DNA of 64,000 nt from assembly GCA_024704765.1 (NCBI GenBank), contig JAKMXF010000338.1:1-64000 (forward strand). The letters are read 5' to 3'. Source of the DNA: Oopsacas minuta (taxonomy: Eukaryota; Porifera; Hexactinellida; Lyssacinosida; Leucopsacidae). Every line of letters starts with the position of its first letter. Within the stretch, counting starts at the first letter, position 1. Made by a program: the position numbers and the translations under genes. The notes below the pieces were generated by a model. It made no database searches and was not told where the DNA came from. It worked only from the letters and a program-made list of their open reading frames with translations. Below, in pieces: positions 35,297 to 47,049 of this stretch.

Positions 35297-36170
35297 TATT
35301 GGGCTTAGGAGTTTTGACAGTAACTGTACAAATGTTTTTGAATTAATTACAACTTTCCGCCATAGGAATTTTGCCACTGGACCATGCAGATGTTTTTGAA
35401 TCAACAACAAATTTCGTATAATGGGAACTTTTGATCCTGAACCATAATGTTATTTAATTCATTACACATTTGGCAATACAGGAACTTTGATACTGAAACA
35501 TACAAGTGTTTTGAATCAAATACAAATTTCGTAAATTATGAATTTTGATACTGAACCATACAATCCTTTTTGAAACAATTACAAATTTCGTAACATGGAA
35601 ATTTTGATACTGAACTAAACCAATATTTTTGTTTCAATTACAAATTTTGCAACACAGGAAAACTGACAGTAACGGTGCAGATGTTTTTGAACAAATTACA
35701 ACTTTCGCGCCATATGCATTTTGCTACTGTACCATACAAATGTTTTTTCAAACAATGACAAATTTCGCAACATGTGTTTTTTGATACTGGACTATACAAA
35801 AATTTTTTAATGAAATCCAAATTTCGCTCTTTAGTAACTGTGACGCATAACCAATAAACATTTTTCATTCAATTAAGATTTCGCAACATGAGAATTTTGA
35901 TACTGATATATACAAATATTTTTGAATCAATTGCAAATTTCGCAAACAAGAATTTTGGTACTAATTGCTCAAATCTTTTTACATCAAATACAAATTTCGC
36001 AAAAATGGGAATCTTGATATTAACAGTACAAATATTTTTGAATCAAACAAATTCGTGTAATTTGGATTTTGACACTAAACGATGCAAATGATTTTGAACA
36101 ATTACAACTTTCGCAACATGGGAATTTTGATACTGAACCATACAAATGTTTTGGAATCAATTTCAAATGG
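35297..36170 (+). repeat. Diverged 59-bp minisatellite array, plus orientation
   Basis: The unit contains CAAATGTTTTTGAATCAATT, ACAAATTTCGCAACATGG and GAATTTTGATACTGAACCA. Around fourteen diverged copies can be followed. The same unit appears in the opposite orientation at 40680-41090, on the other side of Transib copy D. No coding role is seen. Confidence 0.85.
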
Positions 36171-36621
36171 ATGTGTCATACGGAAATGGGGGTAGACGTC
36201 TTAACCGTAAAAGTCATAATAATTTTGTATTTACCTTTGAAATGCTTTAACTTTTCAACTGATATACATAATCTATAGAAATAAGAACCACTTCAAGTAC
36301 ATTGTGCACAGTGGCATTATTGGGGGTGAAATGGAAATAGGAAACCTGCAAGATAGAGATATATAATGTATTATTAGCCAATAGGAAATTACCTCTGAGA
36401 AAACGATTTCTGGATAAAAAAAAATCTAGGTCATCTCATTAAAAAGTTATGACGTCATTGACACCTTTCATATTATTATCATAAATAATAGTTTTTGAGC
36501 TTAAAATTCAGTTACTGGGGCGATAGAAAGCTTATTTTGGATCATAGACACACATCAAACGTACCCACATTTTAATAGTATCTTGTGCTTCCATATATTT
36601 CAATCATTATTTATTAGCCAG

Positions 36622-38519
36622 TTAATTGTGAGAAAGGAATTTCTGGGTCTGGAGGTTCAGAAGAGTGGGTTTTCTTGCTTGCTTATGTACATTTTCTACG
36701 CACATTGAGGACAGGAGCACTATTACATAACACACTCGTATAAAGATATCGCGAGTATTCAGAGAAAACGACATTTTTCTGGCAAGGTGTTCGCGATACC
36801 TTCGAACGAGTTTGTTTGAAACTTCAACTGCTTCTTCAGAGAAGACTTTAAGTCCATGGCTATTGTTACAAGTTCTAATGAGTTCTGAAGAATGGGCTGG
36901 TAATTTATGCAAGGTTGGACTGATGTTTGCCCAAGGGAACCTGATTACCTGTATTCATATGTGTTCTTGCAAAAAGTATCCAGTCTTGCAGTGCATATCT
37001 CTCGGTCGCTGTTGTAAATACGCAAACATACTGAAAGGTTAATACGGATGCCCTTTATATTTCATGGTATTCTGTTGGTATCAAGGAACAGACCCAGTAA
37101 AGAAATTGGCTTTTGTCCAAGAAACAATTTCGAGCAACATTGCCAGTTGATGTAGTGCCACCATCACTGCTGGGTTGATCAATCTTCATACCAGTCTTTT
37201 CCATCAATAAGCCTGAAACAAACTTCATTGAGTTTTTTATGCCTAAGGATGATGGTATCCACTGCCTTGCACCTGATTGCAGATGATAAACGAGGGTCAT
37301 AAACCATCTGAAGATGCACAAATATGAATGCAATGGAGAAGAGCAAATTATATCGATGTCGGAAATAGGTTGGTGAGCCAATCCAAGACGGTCATTGGAA
37401 CTTAGAAGTAGAAATCCTACTTCATTCACACTTTGAAACAGTTCTTTAGCCGATGTTATTGAACGATTAATAGGAAACCATCTCGTATAAGTTCGACATC
37501 ATGCAGTTGTTAGAAAGTCGCAGTACAGAGTTGGCAGTGAGCACCACTGACTCCAGATAGAATTCCTGCCATTTTTCCATCGAACATGGTCCTGAGCAAT
37601 TTTATCCTCACAAGTCCTTGCGAGAGTGTTATCTCATTTTCTTCCATGTCTACTACTTAAGGATTGATATAAGTATCCATTAGATTAAGTACCTTTTTGC
37701 TATTTTCTTTGGCAGTTAGTAAAGTGACTGGACGAATCTGAAATTGTGAGTTGGGCCTTTCGTTTTCCCAAATAAGTTTGTTTGCGCTGTCTTGAATAGC
37801 GAGAAATTTGAAAGCAAAGAGGATGAAAATTTTGGAACCAATATCTGGTGACTCTTGAATCAGAATACCAACTTGATGGGATCCAGATCCATCCAAGGCA
37901 TCTGTTGCAGAAACTGTCAACCGGAATTCAAATTCAGAATCTGTGGGAAGTGATTCGAGTAGGCGGGAAATTGTCTGTTTGATGATAGAGATGTAAGATG
38001 TCCCTACTTCCATAGGCGCATCAGACACATTGAGGATAAAATGGATTCCTTCTGCAGAGTAATATCTGCTCGATACTGGGAAATTAGCACATACTTCGGG
38101 AATAGTACATTGCCTGGCTTACAAAGTCTCCTCAATTCAATGTACTTTCGCTTACCTATTTCCAGTTGCCTTAGGAGGAACGTAGACTTAGTAATTGAGA
38201 TGTGTGTCTTTATATTGCGATAAAATGTGCCTTTACTGACTAGTTCCAGACAGAAGGAACTGGTGGAGTAATCTCCTGAAGAAGATGAGACATATTGTAG
38301 AGCCATGGGTGCCATCGTTTTGCTACCCACGTTCTCAATAGCTGCTAAGCTTTTAATCAGGGCTAAAAGAGAGCTCAGATGTACCCTTTGTCCTTCAATC
38401 GTTAATTCTAGGAGTGCTTTCCTGATAGCCTTTGCATGAACATGATTAGGAGTACAAATATCACCTTCAGACGATAACCGCCTCTTCTCTGCCAATGTTG
38501 AATTGTCACAGAATATCAT
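36622..38519 (-). pseudogene. Transib transposase, copy D, frameshifted
   Basis: 38519-38004 reads AIRKALLELTIEGQRVHLSS and LEIGKRKYIELRRLCKPGNV. 38028-37657 contains TDALDGSGSHQVGILIQ (first Asp) and RPNSQFQIRPVTLLTAKENS. Near 37560 AGILSGVSGAHCQLC gives the C-x-x-C. 37429-37055 holds ISDIDIICSSPLHSYLCIFR and DQPSSDGGTTSTGNVARN-like sequence (as MKIDQPSSDGGTTSTGNVAR). 36912-36622 has MHKLPAHSSELIRTCNNSHG and FSEEAVEVSNKLVRRYREHL with the catalytic Glu. Stops separate the segments. This copy keeps long open stretches and is useful for reconstructing the family's domain order. Confidence 0.86.
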
Positions 38520-38923
38520 ATCATCTCATGTATTTAGGTCGTTTCTTTTACGAAATATCTCTCTATCACCATCAACTCAACGAATTTGTATCGGATACAA
38601 CTATAATATTTATCATCAAGTTGCTGACTATCCATAAATACGATTGTTGCATTTCTGACAGATTTACGTGAGGATAGAAAGTCAAAAGCTTCCTTATTAT
38701 TCATAATGCTAATATCTCATAGGGAAATTTTAGATTAAAGTTACACGCATTCAAATGAATGTTTGATACTTTGGGCGCCCTCCGGCGGGTCCAAACTATT
38801 ATACTTTTTGAATGTATCATTATAACCTGCATTTTAAGACCAGTGAGAGTTCACTCAACGAAACCCCACAACAAGTTTCAGCACAAAATATCCTGTGGAC
38901 GCCGAAAAAAAATGTCCTAAATA

Positions 38924-40236
38924 CAGGGTGGCTTTTAAGTTCTGTCCCATGCAAAAACTACTATTTATCAATATATATATATAGCTTGGTAATGATATTT
39001 ATTGCTCTAATTTATGATTCTGAGACAAAACATATTTCGCGAATTTTATTCAATATAGCCTCCCTCATTTTGTATTACACGTGTAATTCGATCCGGCAAG
39101 GCCTCAATAGCAGCTCGGAGGGTTTTTTGAGGAATTTTATTCCACTCTTGGCAAAGTTTCTTCTTCAGTGACTTGATACTTGTGTGAGAGTTAACACGAG
39201 CTTTCGTCTCGAGAATTGACCACACAGAATAATCCATGGGATTCAGGTCAGGACTGTAAGGAGGCCATTCTTCCTTGGTTATAAAACCAGGAAAATTGTC
39301 ATATAACCATGACTGGGTAACATTAGAAGTGTGTGCTGGCGCCCCGTCTTGTTGGAAAACAAATGAAGTACCTCCGAACATGTCTCGGCCTATATTCTTC
39401 AATACTGGCTCCAAAACCATTTCTCGATAATTAATTGAATTGATTTTTACCCCTTGTGGTACAAAAACCAATGGTGTCCGGCCCATTTTTGACACCCCTG
39501 CCCAAACCATCACCGACTTAGGGTTCTGTATTCGGCTAACATATCTGAACTTCTCGTCGACTTTAGAAGGAGATGATGCAAGTATACGATCATTTTGTAC
39601 ATTGGTTGCCTCCTGGATAGTGAATATTTTCTCATCTGAAAATAATATTTTTTCTAGATTTTCAACAGCGTACCGGCCCAACGCACCTTTGCATCTTGCA
39701 ACCCTTTTTTCCTTTACCAATTGAGGAAGGAAGTGTACCTTCTTACGCTTGAATGAACTCATCCCTAAATCCCTTTTCACAATTTTAGTCATTGCACATC
39801 TTGATACTTTCAGATCTAGAGCCATTTTCCTTATGGAACGTCTAGGATTTCGGCGAATTCGCTGGGCGATGACTTTCCCTAAGCTGGGGGTGGTTACTGA
39901 GCACGGACGGCCTGATCTCGCCCTATCTTCAACTTTTCCAGTATCCTTGTATCGCCTAATAGTGCGGTATACAAATTTCCTTTTGTTTAGAGGGAGTTTC
40001 AGGATCTTCAAAATTTCCCTTGAAGGATGTCCTTTTGTAAATAATTCTACAATTGCCGACCTCTCACGTTCCATCACTAATAAAATTGAAATTTCTCTAC
40101 AATTGTACTCTGAAACTGTATATTTATGTTAAATACAGTATAATAAGGTAAACTAATAAGATATATCTAATAGCAAAGACTCAGCATGGAAAAATGGTTC
40201 TTATAAATCATGGGACAGAACTTAAAAGCCACCCTG
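38924..40236 (-). mobile_element. DD37D Tc1/mariner element, apparently intact
   Basis: Both ends begin CAGGGTGGCTTTTAAGTTCT and are identical for about 28 bp. TA lies on each side; length 1313 bp. The combination of identical ends and a complete transposase indicates a young copy. Confidence 0.95.
39046..40077 (-). CDS. DD37D Tc1/mariner transposase, 343 aa
   Basis: This is an uninterrupted frame from MMERERSAIV at 40077 to GGYIE. Residues 1-110 carry two helix-turn-helix units linked by SGRPCS. The catalytic residues are Asp148 in KILFSDEKIF, Asp244 in FQQDGAPAHTS and Asp282 in SPDLNPMDYSVW. There are 37 residues between the last two, so this is the DD37D (maT-like) group rather than classical Tc1 or mariner. 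VMVWAGVSKMGRTPLVFV forms the central core strand. Length is normal for the superfamily. The enzyme would excise and insert the element at TA. Decayed relatives in this window are at 13299-19242, 27693-28995 and 49351-50125. Confidence 0.94.
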   Translation of the reverse strand: MMERERSAIVELFTKGHPSREILKILKLPLNKRKFVYRTIRRYKDTGKVEDRARSGRPCSVTTPSLGKVIAQRIRRNPRRSIRKMALDLKVSRCAMTKIVKRDLGMSSFKRKKVHFLPQLVKEKRVARCKGALGRYAVENLEKILFSDEKIFTIQEATNVQNDRILASSPSKVDEKFRYVSRIQNPKSVMVWAGVSKMGRTPLVFVPQGVKINSINYREMVLEPVLKNIGRDMFGGTSFVFQQDGAPAHTSNVTQSWLYDNFPGFITKEEWPPYSPDLNPMDYSVWSILETKARVNSHTSIKSLKKKLCQEWNKIPQKTLRAAIEALPDRITRVIQNEGGYIE

Positions 40237-40679
40237 TAGTCATCGCGTTTTATCTAGTTTTAGAATAGCAGGTTAGAGACCAAACAACATTTCAAGATAT
40301 AAATTAGATTTTTGAAATATAAATGTTTCATTATTGTAAAGGAATTCTTTCTTCTTAGTTACAAGTGCTAAAAATATAACTATGAAACTGTATCGATTTG
40401 ATATACCACACAACAGAAATCCAATAACAAGAAGCCGCAAATATTCATCACCATAACAACCAATTTACTTGTTGAATCAGGATGAAATTACTCCTTTCTG
40501 GGTTTGAAACGATTGTGAATTCAATGATAATAAGGAAATAAAATTCTTAGGGGGTAAAAATTTCATGCTATTTCCAGCAAAAACCCCACTGTGTTGTCTC
40601 TTGTTCGATTTATTCCAAAATTTAGCTAATCAGATTTAAACTAAAGAAGAAACGACAAATCAGTCAGTGGTGTGAAATT

Positions 40680-41090
40680 TGAAATGACCAAAAATATTTG
40701 CATAGTTCAGTATCAAATTCCCATGTTACGATATTTGTATTTGATTCAAAAACATTTGTATAGTCAATATTAAAATTCCAGCGATGCAAATTTCAAATTG
40801 ATTCTTAAAGATTTGTATGGTTCAGTATCAAAATTCCTGTGGGCCCAAATGTGTAATTCATTTAATAACATTTGTTTGATTCAATATCAAAATTCCTGTG
40901 GATCCAAATGTGTAACTCAGTTAATAACATTTGTAGGGTTAAATATCAAAACTCCTGTGTTGCGAATTTGTAATTGAATGAAAAATATTTGTATGGTTAG
41001 GTATCAAGATTCATATTTCACTAAGTCTTTATTTGATTCAAAAACATTTGAATGGTGCAGTATCAAAATTCCCAAGTTGCATAATTAACC
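40680..41090 (-). repeat. 59-bp minisatellite array, minus orientation
   Basis: About seven diverged units read on the minus strand match the array at 35297-36170 (for example inverted TTTTGATACTGAACCATACA). It lies between Transib copy D and the Tc1 element starting at 41119. Confidence 0.85.
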
Positions 41091-41249
41091 TATTTATGTG
41101 GGATCCAGGACGAACATACAGTGTGTCACGGTGAAATTGGCAAGATTTTTAGAGATATTTTTCTAATACAGAGATATCTTCGTTTTCTATAACTAAACTA
41201 TACAAACAACATACACAACTACACGATCAAATCCACTAGTACTTAATCT

Positions 41250-41727
41250 TCTGACCACAACTCTTCTTTACTAAAAGTACCCTTTTCCTCATAGATTCCC
41301 AATATGGCTTCAAAAATCCAATTGAATGTTGTCCCAGACTTCGTTGATAACACTCTCAAGCTCGTCAAGAGACTTGGGAGCTCTCAAATCCAGCTGTAAT
41401 TTTATCCAGGCCCATGGATTTTCAATTGGATTAAGATCCGACTACAGGTGGGCCAATCCATTCTGATTATACCCGCCTTCTACATGAAATCTTGGAGGTG
41501 TGCTTAGGATCATTGTCGTCCTGAAAAATCCAACCATCAGGAAAGAGAACTTGAATCTGAACTAATAAGCACTCGTTTAGAATTCGACAGTATCCCAAAC
41601 CAGTTAAATGTTCTCGAAAGATCTTCAAAGGGAAAGTGCCACAAGCAAAAAGTGCCCCTCAAACATCAAGCTTTTGTGGGTGCTTGGAGGTGGGTTTCAC
41701 TGGGTGTTCGTCACTTTTGCGCCGCAG
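41250..41727 (-). pseudogene. Tc1-like transposase, C-terminal half (interrupted)
   Basis: Minus-strand reading shows DDNDPKHTSKISC-like sequence (catalytic Asp), WPTCSRILIQLKIHGPG (decayed Glu region) and a C-terminal KLQLDLRAPKSLDEL block in shifted frames. It ends at the Transib junction. The N-terminal half is at 47050-47527. Confidence 0.7.
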
Positions 41728-41946
41728 CACAGTGGCACGAAATGTTCAGAATGTGGAAATAGGCATTTTGATGGCACATAGGTCCTCAAAATGTATTATT
41801 GTCATATAGGTTTTTGACCCAACGAATCGAATTGTATACTCAATTTATCTCTCTCCCTTCAGGTGACAAAGTTATGACGTCATTGTCACCTATCTGAGGT
41901 GTGAAAGTTCCCCAAATTTTCTATTAATCGACTGAGAGGTTTACTT

Positions 41947-43914
41947 TTAATCATCATTATGATCTTCATGATCACGAATAAGGGTGTTCACTAAAATATC
42001 TTGGCTACTTCTAAGTCCTTGACTAGATGGAGGCCTCGGAATAGAAAACTTGCGATTCATTAACAGCATGAGATCACTCTGAGAAATCAATCGAACAAAT
42101 ACATCCTTTAAATTTTCTTCAAAAGAAAACTTGCAAGCAAGACGATCTCTGTATCTCCGAATATAATTGTTAGAAGCCTCTAGTCTTTCTTCAGATAAGT
42201 TCTCTAGCCCATGTCCATCATTAAACGTTGAGATGATTTCCGGTGCATGTGCTAACAGTTTGTGTAACGTCGGGGAAACATAAGCCCAAGGAAATGCACA
42301 GAGAATTGACTGGTAGATATTACTGGAAAAAAACGCTAGTTCTTCTGTATCCACCCCTCTGCTGCGATTATAGACGCGTAGGACTGCTCCTAGGCATGTG
42401 TGAATTTCAATTCTGTGGGACTTGAACTCAGACGGGATCACTGTCAAAACCCAGTAGAGGAAATCTTAATCGTTGTCATCCCTTCCTATCAAGCATCGTC
42501 TTACCACATTACCAGTAGTCGTTGTGTCACCTTGTGTTGAAGGGATGTTAATGATAATAATGAGATTGTCCTTAATTAAACTTGTAACGAAAGTTTTAGC
42601 ATCTGAAACCCTCCTAGAAGTTGGTGACCACTTACATACTCCTGCGAGCAAATGGTTAATTAGATGTAAATCAGCCAAAACATCGGAGATATGCATGCAA
42701 GGCGAACTGGGTATGATTTCTAAGTCAGATATTGGTCTGTGTGTGACGTTGAATCTGTTGTCAGAAGATAATGATAGAAACTCCTCTTCGTTAATTTCAT
42801 CAAATAATACTTTGAGGTCTATGATGGATCGATTAATTGGAAAACCGTCTTATATGATATCCGGGTCATAGATTTTTTGAATGTCGCTGTACAGAACTGG
42901 CAACATGCACCCCCAGCTCCACTGATAATCTTAGCTATTTTGCCATCCAATTGTGAACGTTGAATTTCAACTTCACAAAATCCGCTTGTTAGTTCTAAAC
43001 CCTTTTCCGTTATCTCTGTGGACTCCTTATTGATTAGTGTACCCATAAGATATGGAATTTTGTCTTCGTTCTCCTGTAGAGCTAGTATAGCAATCGGTCT
43101 AATTGAGAAAGGAGAATTTGGTAGAGTGTTTTCCAAATCAGTTTGTTATCGATGTCGGATATGGAAATCACTTTAAACCCGAATAAAATAAAACTCTTGT
43201 TGATATATTGGAGTGAGTCGCCTGCTGATAAACTTGGTGAGAGCCAGAACCGTCAAGTCCATCTGAAATTCGTATCTTTTTAGGATTACTGGCGCTTGGA
43301 AATTCGTTGGCAGAAGCAGTCAATATTCTGTTTACTGTATGAGTAAGAAGCTTTTTGTAAGATACAGCAATGCCTACCCGATGTTCTCTATCAACTGAAA
43401 AGATGTCATTAGTCTAGCAAATTTGAGATCGATAGGTAGCTAATCGATTGAAACCTGGAAGCTAGACATTTGAAAGCAATAAACGTTTTAAATCGATGTA
43501 TTTCTTCTTTACAATTTCTAAAGAATTCATCAAGAACGCAGCTTTACCGCAGGTCAATTTATTGCAGACTGGACTGAAGCTTCCCTTAGCAATAATTTCT
43601 TTACAGAACTTGGTAGTAGTCAAGTTGTATTCAGTCTGTGAATATAGTACAATTAGGTAACAGGATAGTTCTTTCCCGGAAACATTCTTTGGAAAAGAAA
43701 CTTTTTCAAGATATGTTAGTAAAGAGGACAATCGGTTGTGAAGACCTTTAGTTGATAATTCCGTCCGAGGCTTACGGGTGGGCTTAGTAAAGTCTTCTTC
43801 GAAAACAGAGGTTGATTGGCTAGAAGAAACACTCACAATCACCGTGACTTCATCTGAGCATTGATAACCCGTACTCAATCTCGGGTGTGTAAGTGGTGTG
43901 TGAAAAGGTATCAC
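41947..43914 (-). pseudogene. Transib transposase, copy E, frameshifted
   Basis: 43914-43462 reads TRKPRTELSTKGLHNRLSSL and LEIVKKKYIDLKRLLLSNV. Near 43260 ISDGLDGSGSHQVYQQATH-like sequence holds the first Asp. 43136-42819 contains LPNSPFSIRPIAILALQENE and KIISGAGGACCQFCTATF with C-x-x-C. 42696-42466 has RVSDAKTFVTSLIKDNLIII and GDTTTTGNVVRRCL. 42447-41947 contains LHKLLAHAPEIISTFNDGHG and LSEERLEASNNYIRRYRDRL (catalytic Glu) and VFVRLISQSDLMLL. This is the closest copy to A and the best preserved C-terminus. Confidence 0.88.
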
Positions 43915-44665
43915 ATTCCAAGTAGTTATATCGGCTCGTTTCAGGTATTCTCCCTATCTTCTCTGAGTATCGGAAAATATCTCTGAACTGTATGATGCTC
44001 TGTTTCTTCCAAATTATTGAGGACAATAAACAAGGACGCGAGAGAAGTGATTGTTTTGTTCTTTTGTGGAGTTAGAATGTGTATGCATCTTCGTTATTCA
44101 TAATGAAAAATGTGCTAATAAATAAGCACAACAATTATTTGTGATTTATATGGGCCAAAAATTAGATAATTGTGAAAGTATTACATTTAAAATCGCAAAA
44201 AAATATCGTTTACACTTCCTGACAGCGTAACTTAAAGTGTATTTTGTAGAGGACGAAAAGAGCTATTAGGAAAGTGTAATGGAAAGTTCCGCAAGTGAAG
44301 GCAAAAAAAGTACTAGAGTTTTAATGAAACGTGTTTCTATTTATTGCACTTGTACGAACAAGCTTGTTTAAAATGAGAATAGTAAATTCCATCTGTTCAT
44401 TGGAGCGAAGATTAACGTGATATATTATTCAGCAACATAAGAGCTTTCTATTGGTATACGATAATTAGCAGTTATTTGACGTGGAGAATCCAAAATATTC
44501 AAAATTACATCATGAACAAAATTCAAACAATAAATCAATCTTTCGAGTTTCAATTATGCTCTCATTAGAATAGGCGTGGGAGCTGAATGAAAAGTCTATT
44601 GTAGAGATATTAAATGTTTTCTGAGGTTTGTGGGGGTGCTGAATTCAAATATCAACATTATAAAG
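43915..44665. other. 5' non-coding part of Transib copy E
   Basis: AT-rich and without a readable gene, up to the hAT insertion. A coding remnant of the transposase N-terminus (MNNEDAYTF, near 44100) is possible. Confidence 0.4.
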
Positions 44666-46990
44666 CAGGCTTGTCCAACCTACGGTCCGCGGGCCACAAT
44701 CCGGCCCGCCAACATGCTCGGGAACTGTTACCAGTTGGTGGCGATATTTAATTGAGTGAAACCTATTTGAGCGAACTCAATTAAGAGAAAGCCAATATTG
44801 CAAAACCAAATTGAATGAAACCAATTTCAGAAAAGTGTGATTTCAATAACTTAAAAATCCTTAAATAACTTTGTAATTTAGTTTTGATTGAGTAATCATC
44901 TGTCACATAACTGGGTTTCTCTCAACTCGAACAGCTCATATAAACTCCAAATAATAAACCATCTTAAACAATATTAAAATAACTACAAAACAAATATGTC
45001 AACTCCCGTGATTAAAGCAAAGAAAAGGAAAATTGATAGTGAATGTCGAGTTTTCAAATCCTCATGGACATTAGATTTTTTCGTCGTAGAACACAACGAT
45101 TACTTATTGTGCTTGATATGTCAGGAGAAGATAGCTGTATTCAAAGAGTATAATATTAAACGACATTACTCTACTAAACATGCAGATACATTTGACATGC
45201 TTACAGGTCAGGTGAGAATCGATCGGGTGAACCTGTTGAAGGATAGCATCAACAGTCAACAATCTTTCTTCAAAGCCGTTAAATTAAGTTCTGAGACAGC
45301 AACAAAGATCAGCTTTCTGATAACAGAAGCGATAGCCAAGAGTGGAAAACCATTGTCTGAAGGGGAATTTGTAAAAGACTGCTTAGACATATTTACATCT
45401 GTGGCATGCCTAAATAAGAAGTCGATAGTAGAGAGCATCAGTCTATCACATCGAACTGTTGCTAGAAGAGTAGATGATTTATCATCCAACATTGAAATTT
45501 CACTAATTAAACGACTCAATGCTTGCAAATTTTACAGCTTGGCCCTTGATGAAAGTACCGATGTTAGCGACGCACCTCAACTGGCAATCTTTGTACGTGG
45601 TGTCACAGAAAATTTCGAAATAATCAAAGAACTGCTCGACTTATGTCCAATGAAAGGCACAACTACTGGGCAAGATATTTTCAATGTAGTAAAACATATG
45701 GTACGAAATTCAAACTTGCAGATGAAAAACTAAGTGGTTTAACAACCGATGAAGCCCTTGCGATGACAGGAAAGCATAAAGGCTTTGTTAGCCTTATGCT
45801 CAAATCAATGACCTCTCCTGTTATGACATACCACTGCATTATTCATCAGGAACAACTTTGTGCAAAAACCTTAGATATGAAACATGTGATGGAAAATGTC
45901 GTCAATACAGTCAATTTCATAAGGTCGAAGGGACTCAATCACAGACAATTCCAAGCGTTTCTTGCAGAGATAGGATCAGACTATAACGATGTTATTTACT
46001 TTAGCCAAGTTCGCTGGCTCAGCTGAGCGTCCACTCTAGCCAGATACTGGTCACTACTTGAAGAAATAAAAACATTCATGACCATTAAGGGAAAGGATGT
46101 GAGCTTTCTGGATGATGATCAGTGGTTGAATGATCTCGCATTTCTAGTTGACATAACTAAGTATCTCGCAGATTTAAATCTGAAACTACAAGGAAGAAAA
46201 CAATTCGTTAACAACCTGTATGAGCATGTCAAAGCGTTCATCCACAAATTACAATTATTCCACCAACAATTTATTTTGAAAAAGGTGGTACATTTCTCAA
46301 CATTATCTTCAAGAAAAAGTGAGACAGTGAATCATGATAAGTATTCTGCACTGATCAACAGCTTAATCGATGAATTTAAAATAAGATTTTCTGATTTTAG
46401 TGACAAATTCGATGAAATGGAGTTGTTTGCAGATCCGTTTGGAACTGATGCCACTAATGCCCCTGAAATGTTCCAACTGGAACTAATTGAAATACAAAAT
46501 AACTCGGAGAGAAAGAGAGCTTTTGCAGAGCATGTCCTTCTGACATTTTATGGTCAATATGTTACATCGGATCTATTTCCTAATTTATCGCAACACGCCC
46601 TTAGGTTCCTTTCCTTATTTGGCAGCACGTATTGCTGTGAACAGCTTTTCTCAATGATGAAAAATGTTAAAAGCAAGTCTAGATCACTCCTGACAGACAC
46701 TCATCTATCAGGAATATTACGGATTGCGACATCAAGTGTACGAGCAGATATTGACTCTTTGTGTAAACAAAAATAAAGTCAAATATCCCATTAGATATGT
46801 TCTTTATCATTAAAGTTTACTATAATTAAATAATACATGTAGTGATTTTTCAATTCTGAAATAATCCGTATTAACGCCATCCCCAAATAAATAACGTCAT
46901 GCTACCTTGATATATCCAATGTCGTGCGGCCCTCAAGTTGATAAAGAAGCCCTCATTTGGCCCGCGAACAAAAAAGGTTGGACAAGCCTG
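44666..46990 (+). mobile_element. hAT element with exact 8-bp duplication
   Basis: Ends CAGGCTTGTCCAACCT and, inverted, the same 16 bases. Both are flanked by TTATAAAG (44658-44665 and 46991-46998), an exact 8-bp duplication typical of hAT. Length 2325 bp. GC-rich subterminal sequence (GCGGGCCACAATCCGGCCCG and the inverted counterpart) resembles Charlie-type hAT ends. Confidence 0.95.
44996..46776 (+). pseudogene. hAT transposase (GTF2IRD2/Charlie type), nearly intact
   Basis: The frame begins MSTPVIKAKKRKIDSECRVF. A BED-like zinc finger follows: C-L-I-C in LLCLICQEKIA, then H-Y-S-T-K-H in KRHYSTKH. LALDESTDVSDAPQLAIFVR holds the first catalytic Asp. A frameshift just after KHMV (about 45700) leads to KLSGLTTDEALAMTGKHKGF and YHCIIHQEQLCAKTLD, the C-x-x-H block. 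FSQVRWLS ends at an in-frame TGA (46024). The last part (46078-46776) has WLNDLAFLVDITKYLADLNL and the dimerisation block STYCCEQLFSMMKNVKSKSR. Only one shift and one stop are evident, so it decayed recently. Confidence 0.93.
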
Positions 46991-47049
46991 TTATAAAGCA
47001 ATTTGATGTTATAATTTTTTCACCTATTTCCACATGCCGTGCCACTATG

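Larger units (their letters stand above)
36307..40593 (-). mobile_element. Transib element, copy D
   Basis: Left (3') end CACAGTGGCATTATTGGGGG and right (5') end, inverted, CACAGTGGGGTTTTTGC. Flanking pentamers are TTGTG (36302-36306) and TTGTC (40594-40598), matching at four of five bases. GGAAATAG occurs inside both ends. An intact DD37D element (38924-40236) is nested in the 5' region, leaving a Transib of about 3 kb. Confidence 0.85.
41728..47049 (-). mobile_element. Transib element, copy E
   Basis: Left (3') end CACAGTGGCACGAAATGTTC; right (5') end, inverted, CATAGTGGCACGGCATG. GTGGAAATAGG follows inside both ends. Flanking pentamers are CGCAG (41723-41727) and CACAG (47050-47054); the single difference is a CpG to CpA change. 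A hAT element (44666-46990) is nested in the 5' region. Confidence 0.9.

Noticed and set aside
40580-40593. V(D)J nonamer-like GGTTTTTGC beside the CACAGTG heptamer of Transib copy D
   Set aside because: It touches the heptamer without a 12- or 23-bp spacer and is absent from the other ends; chance similarity.
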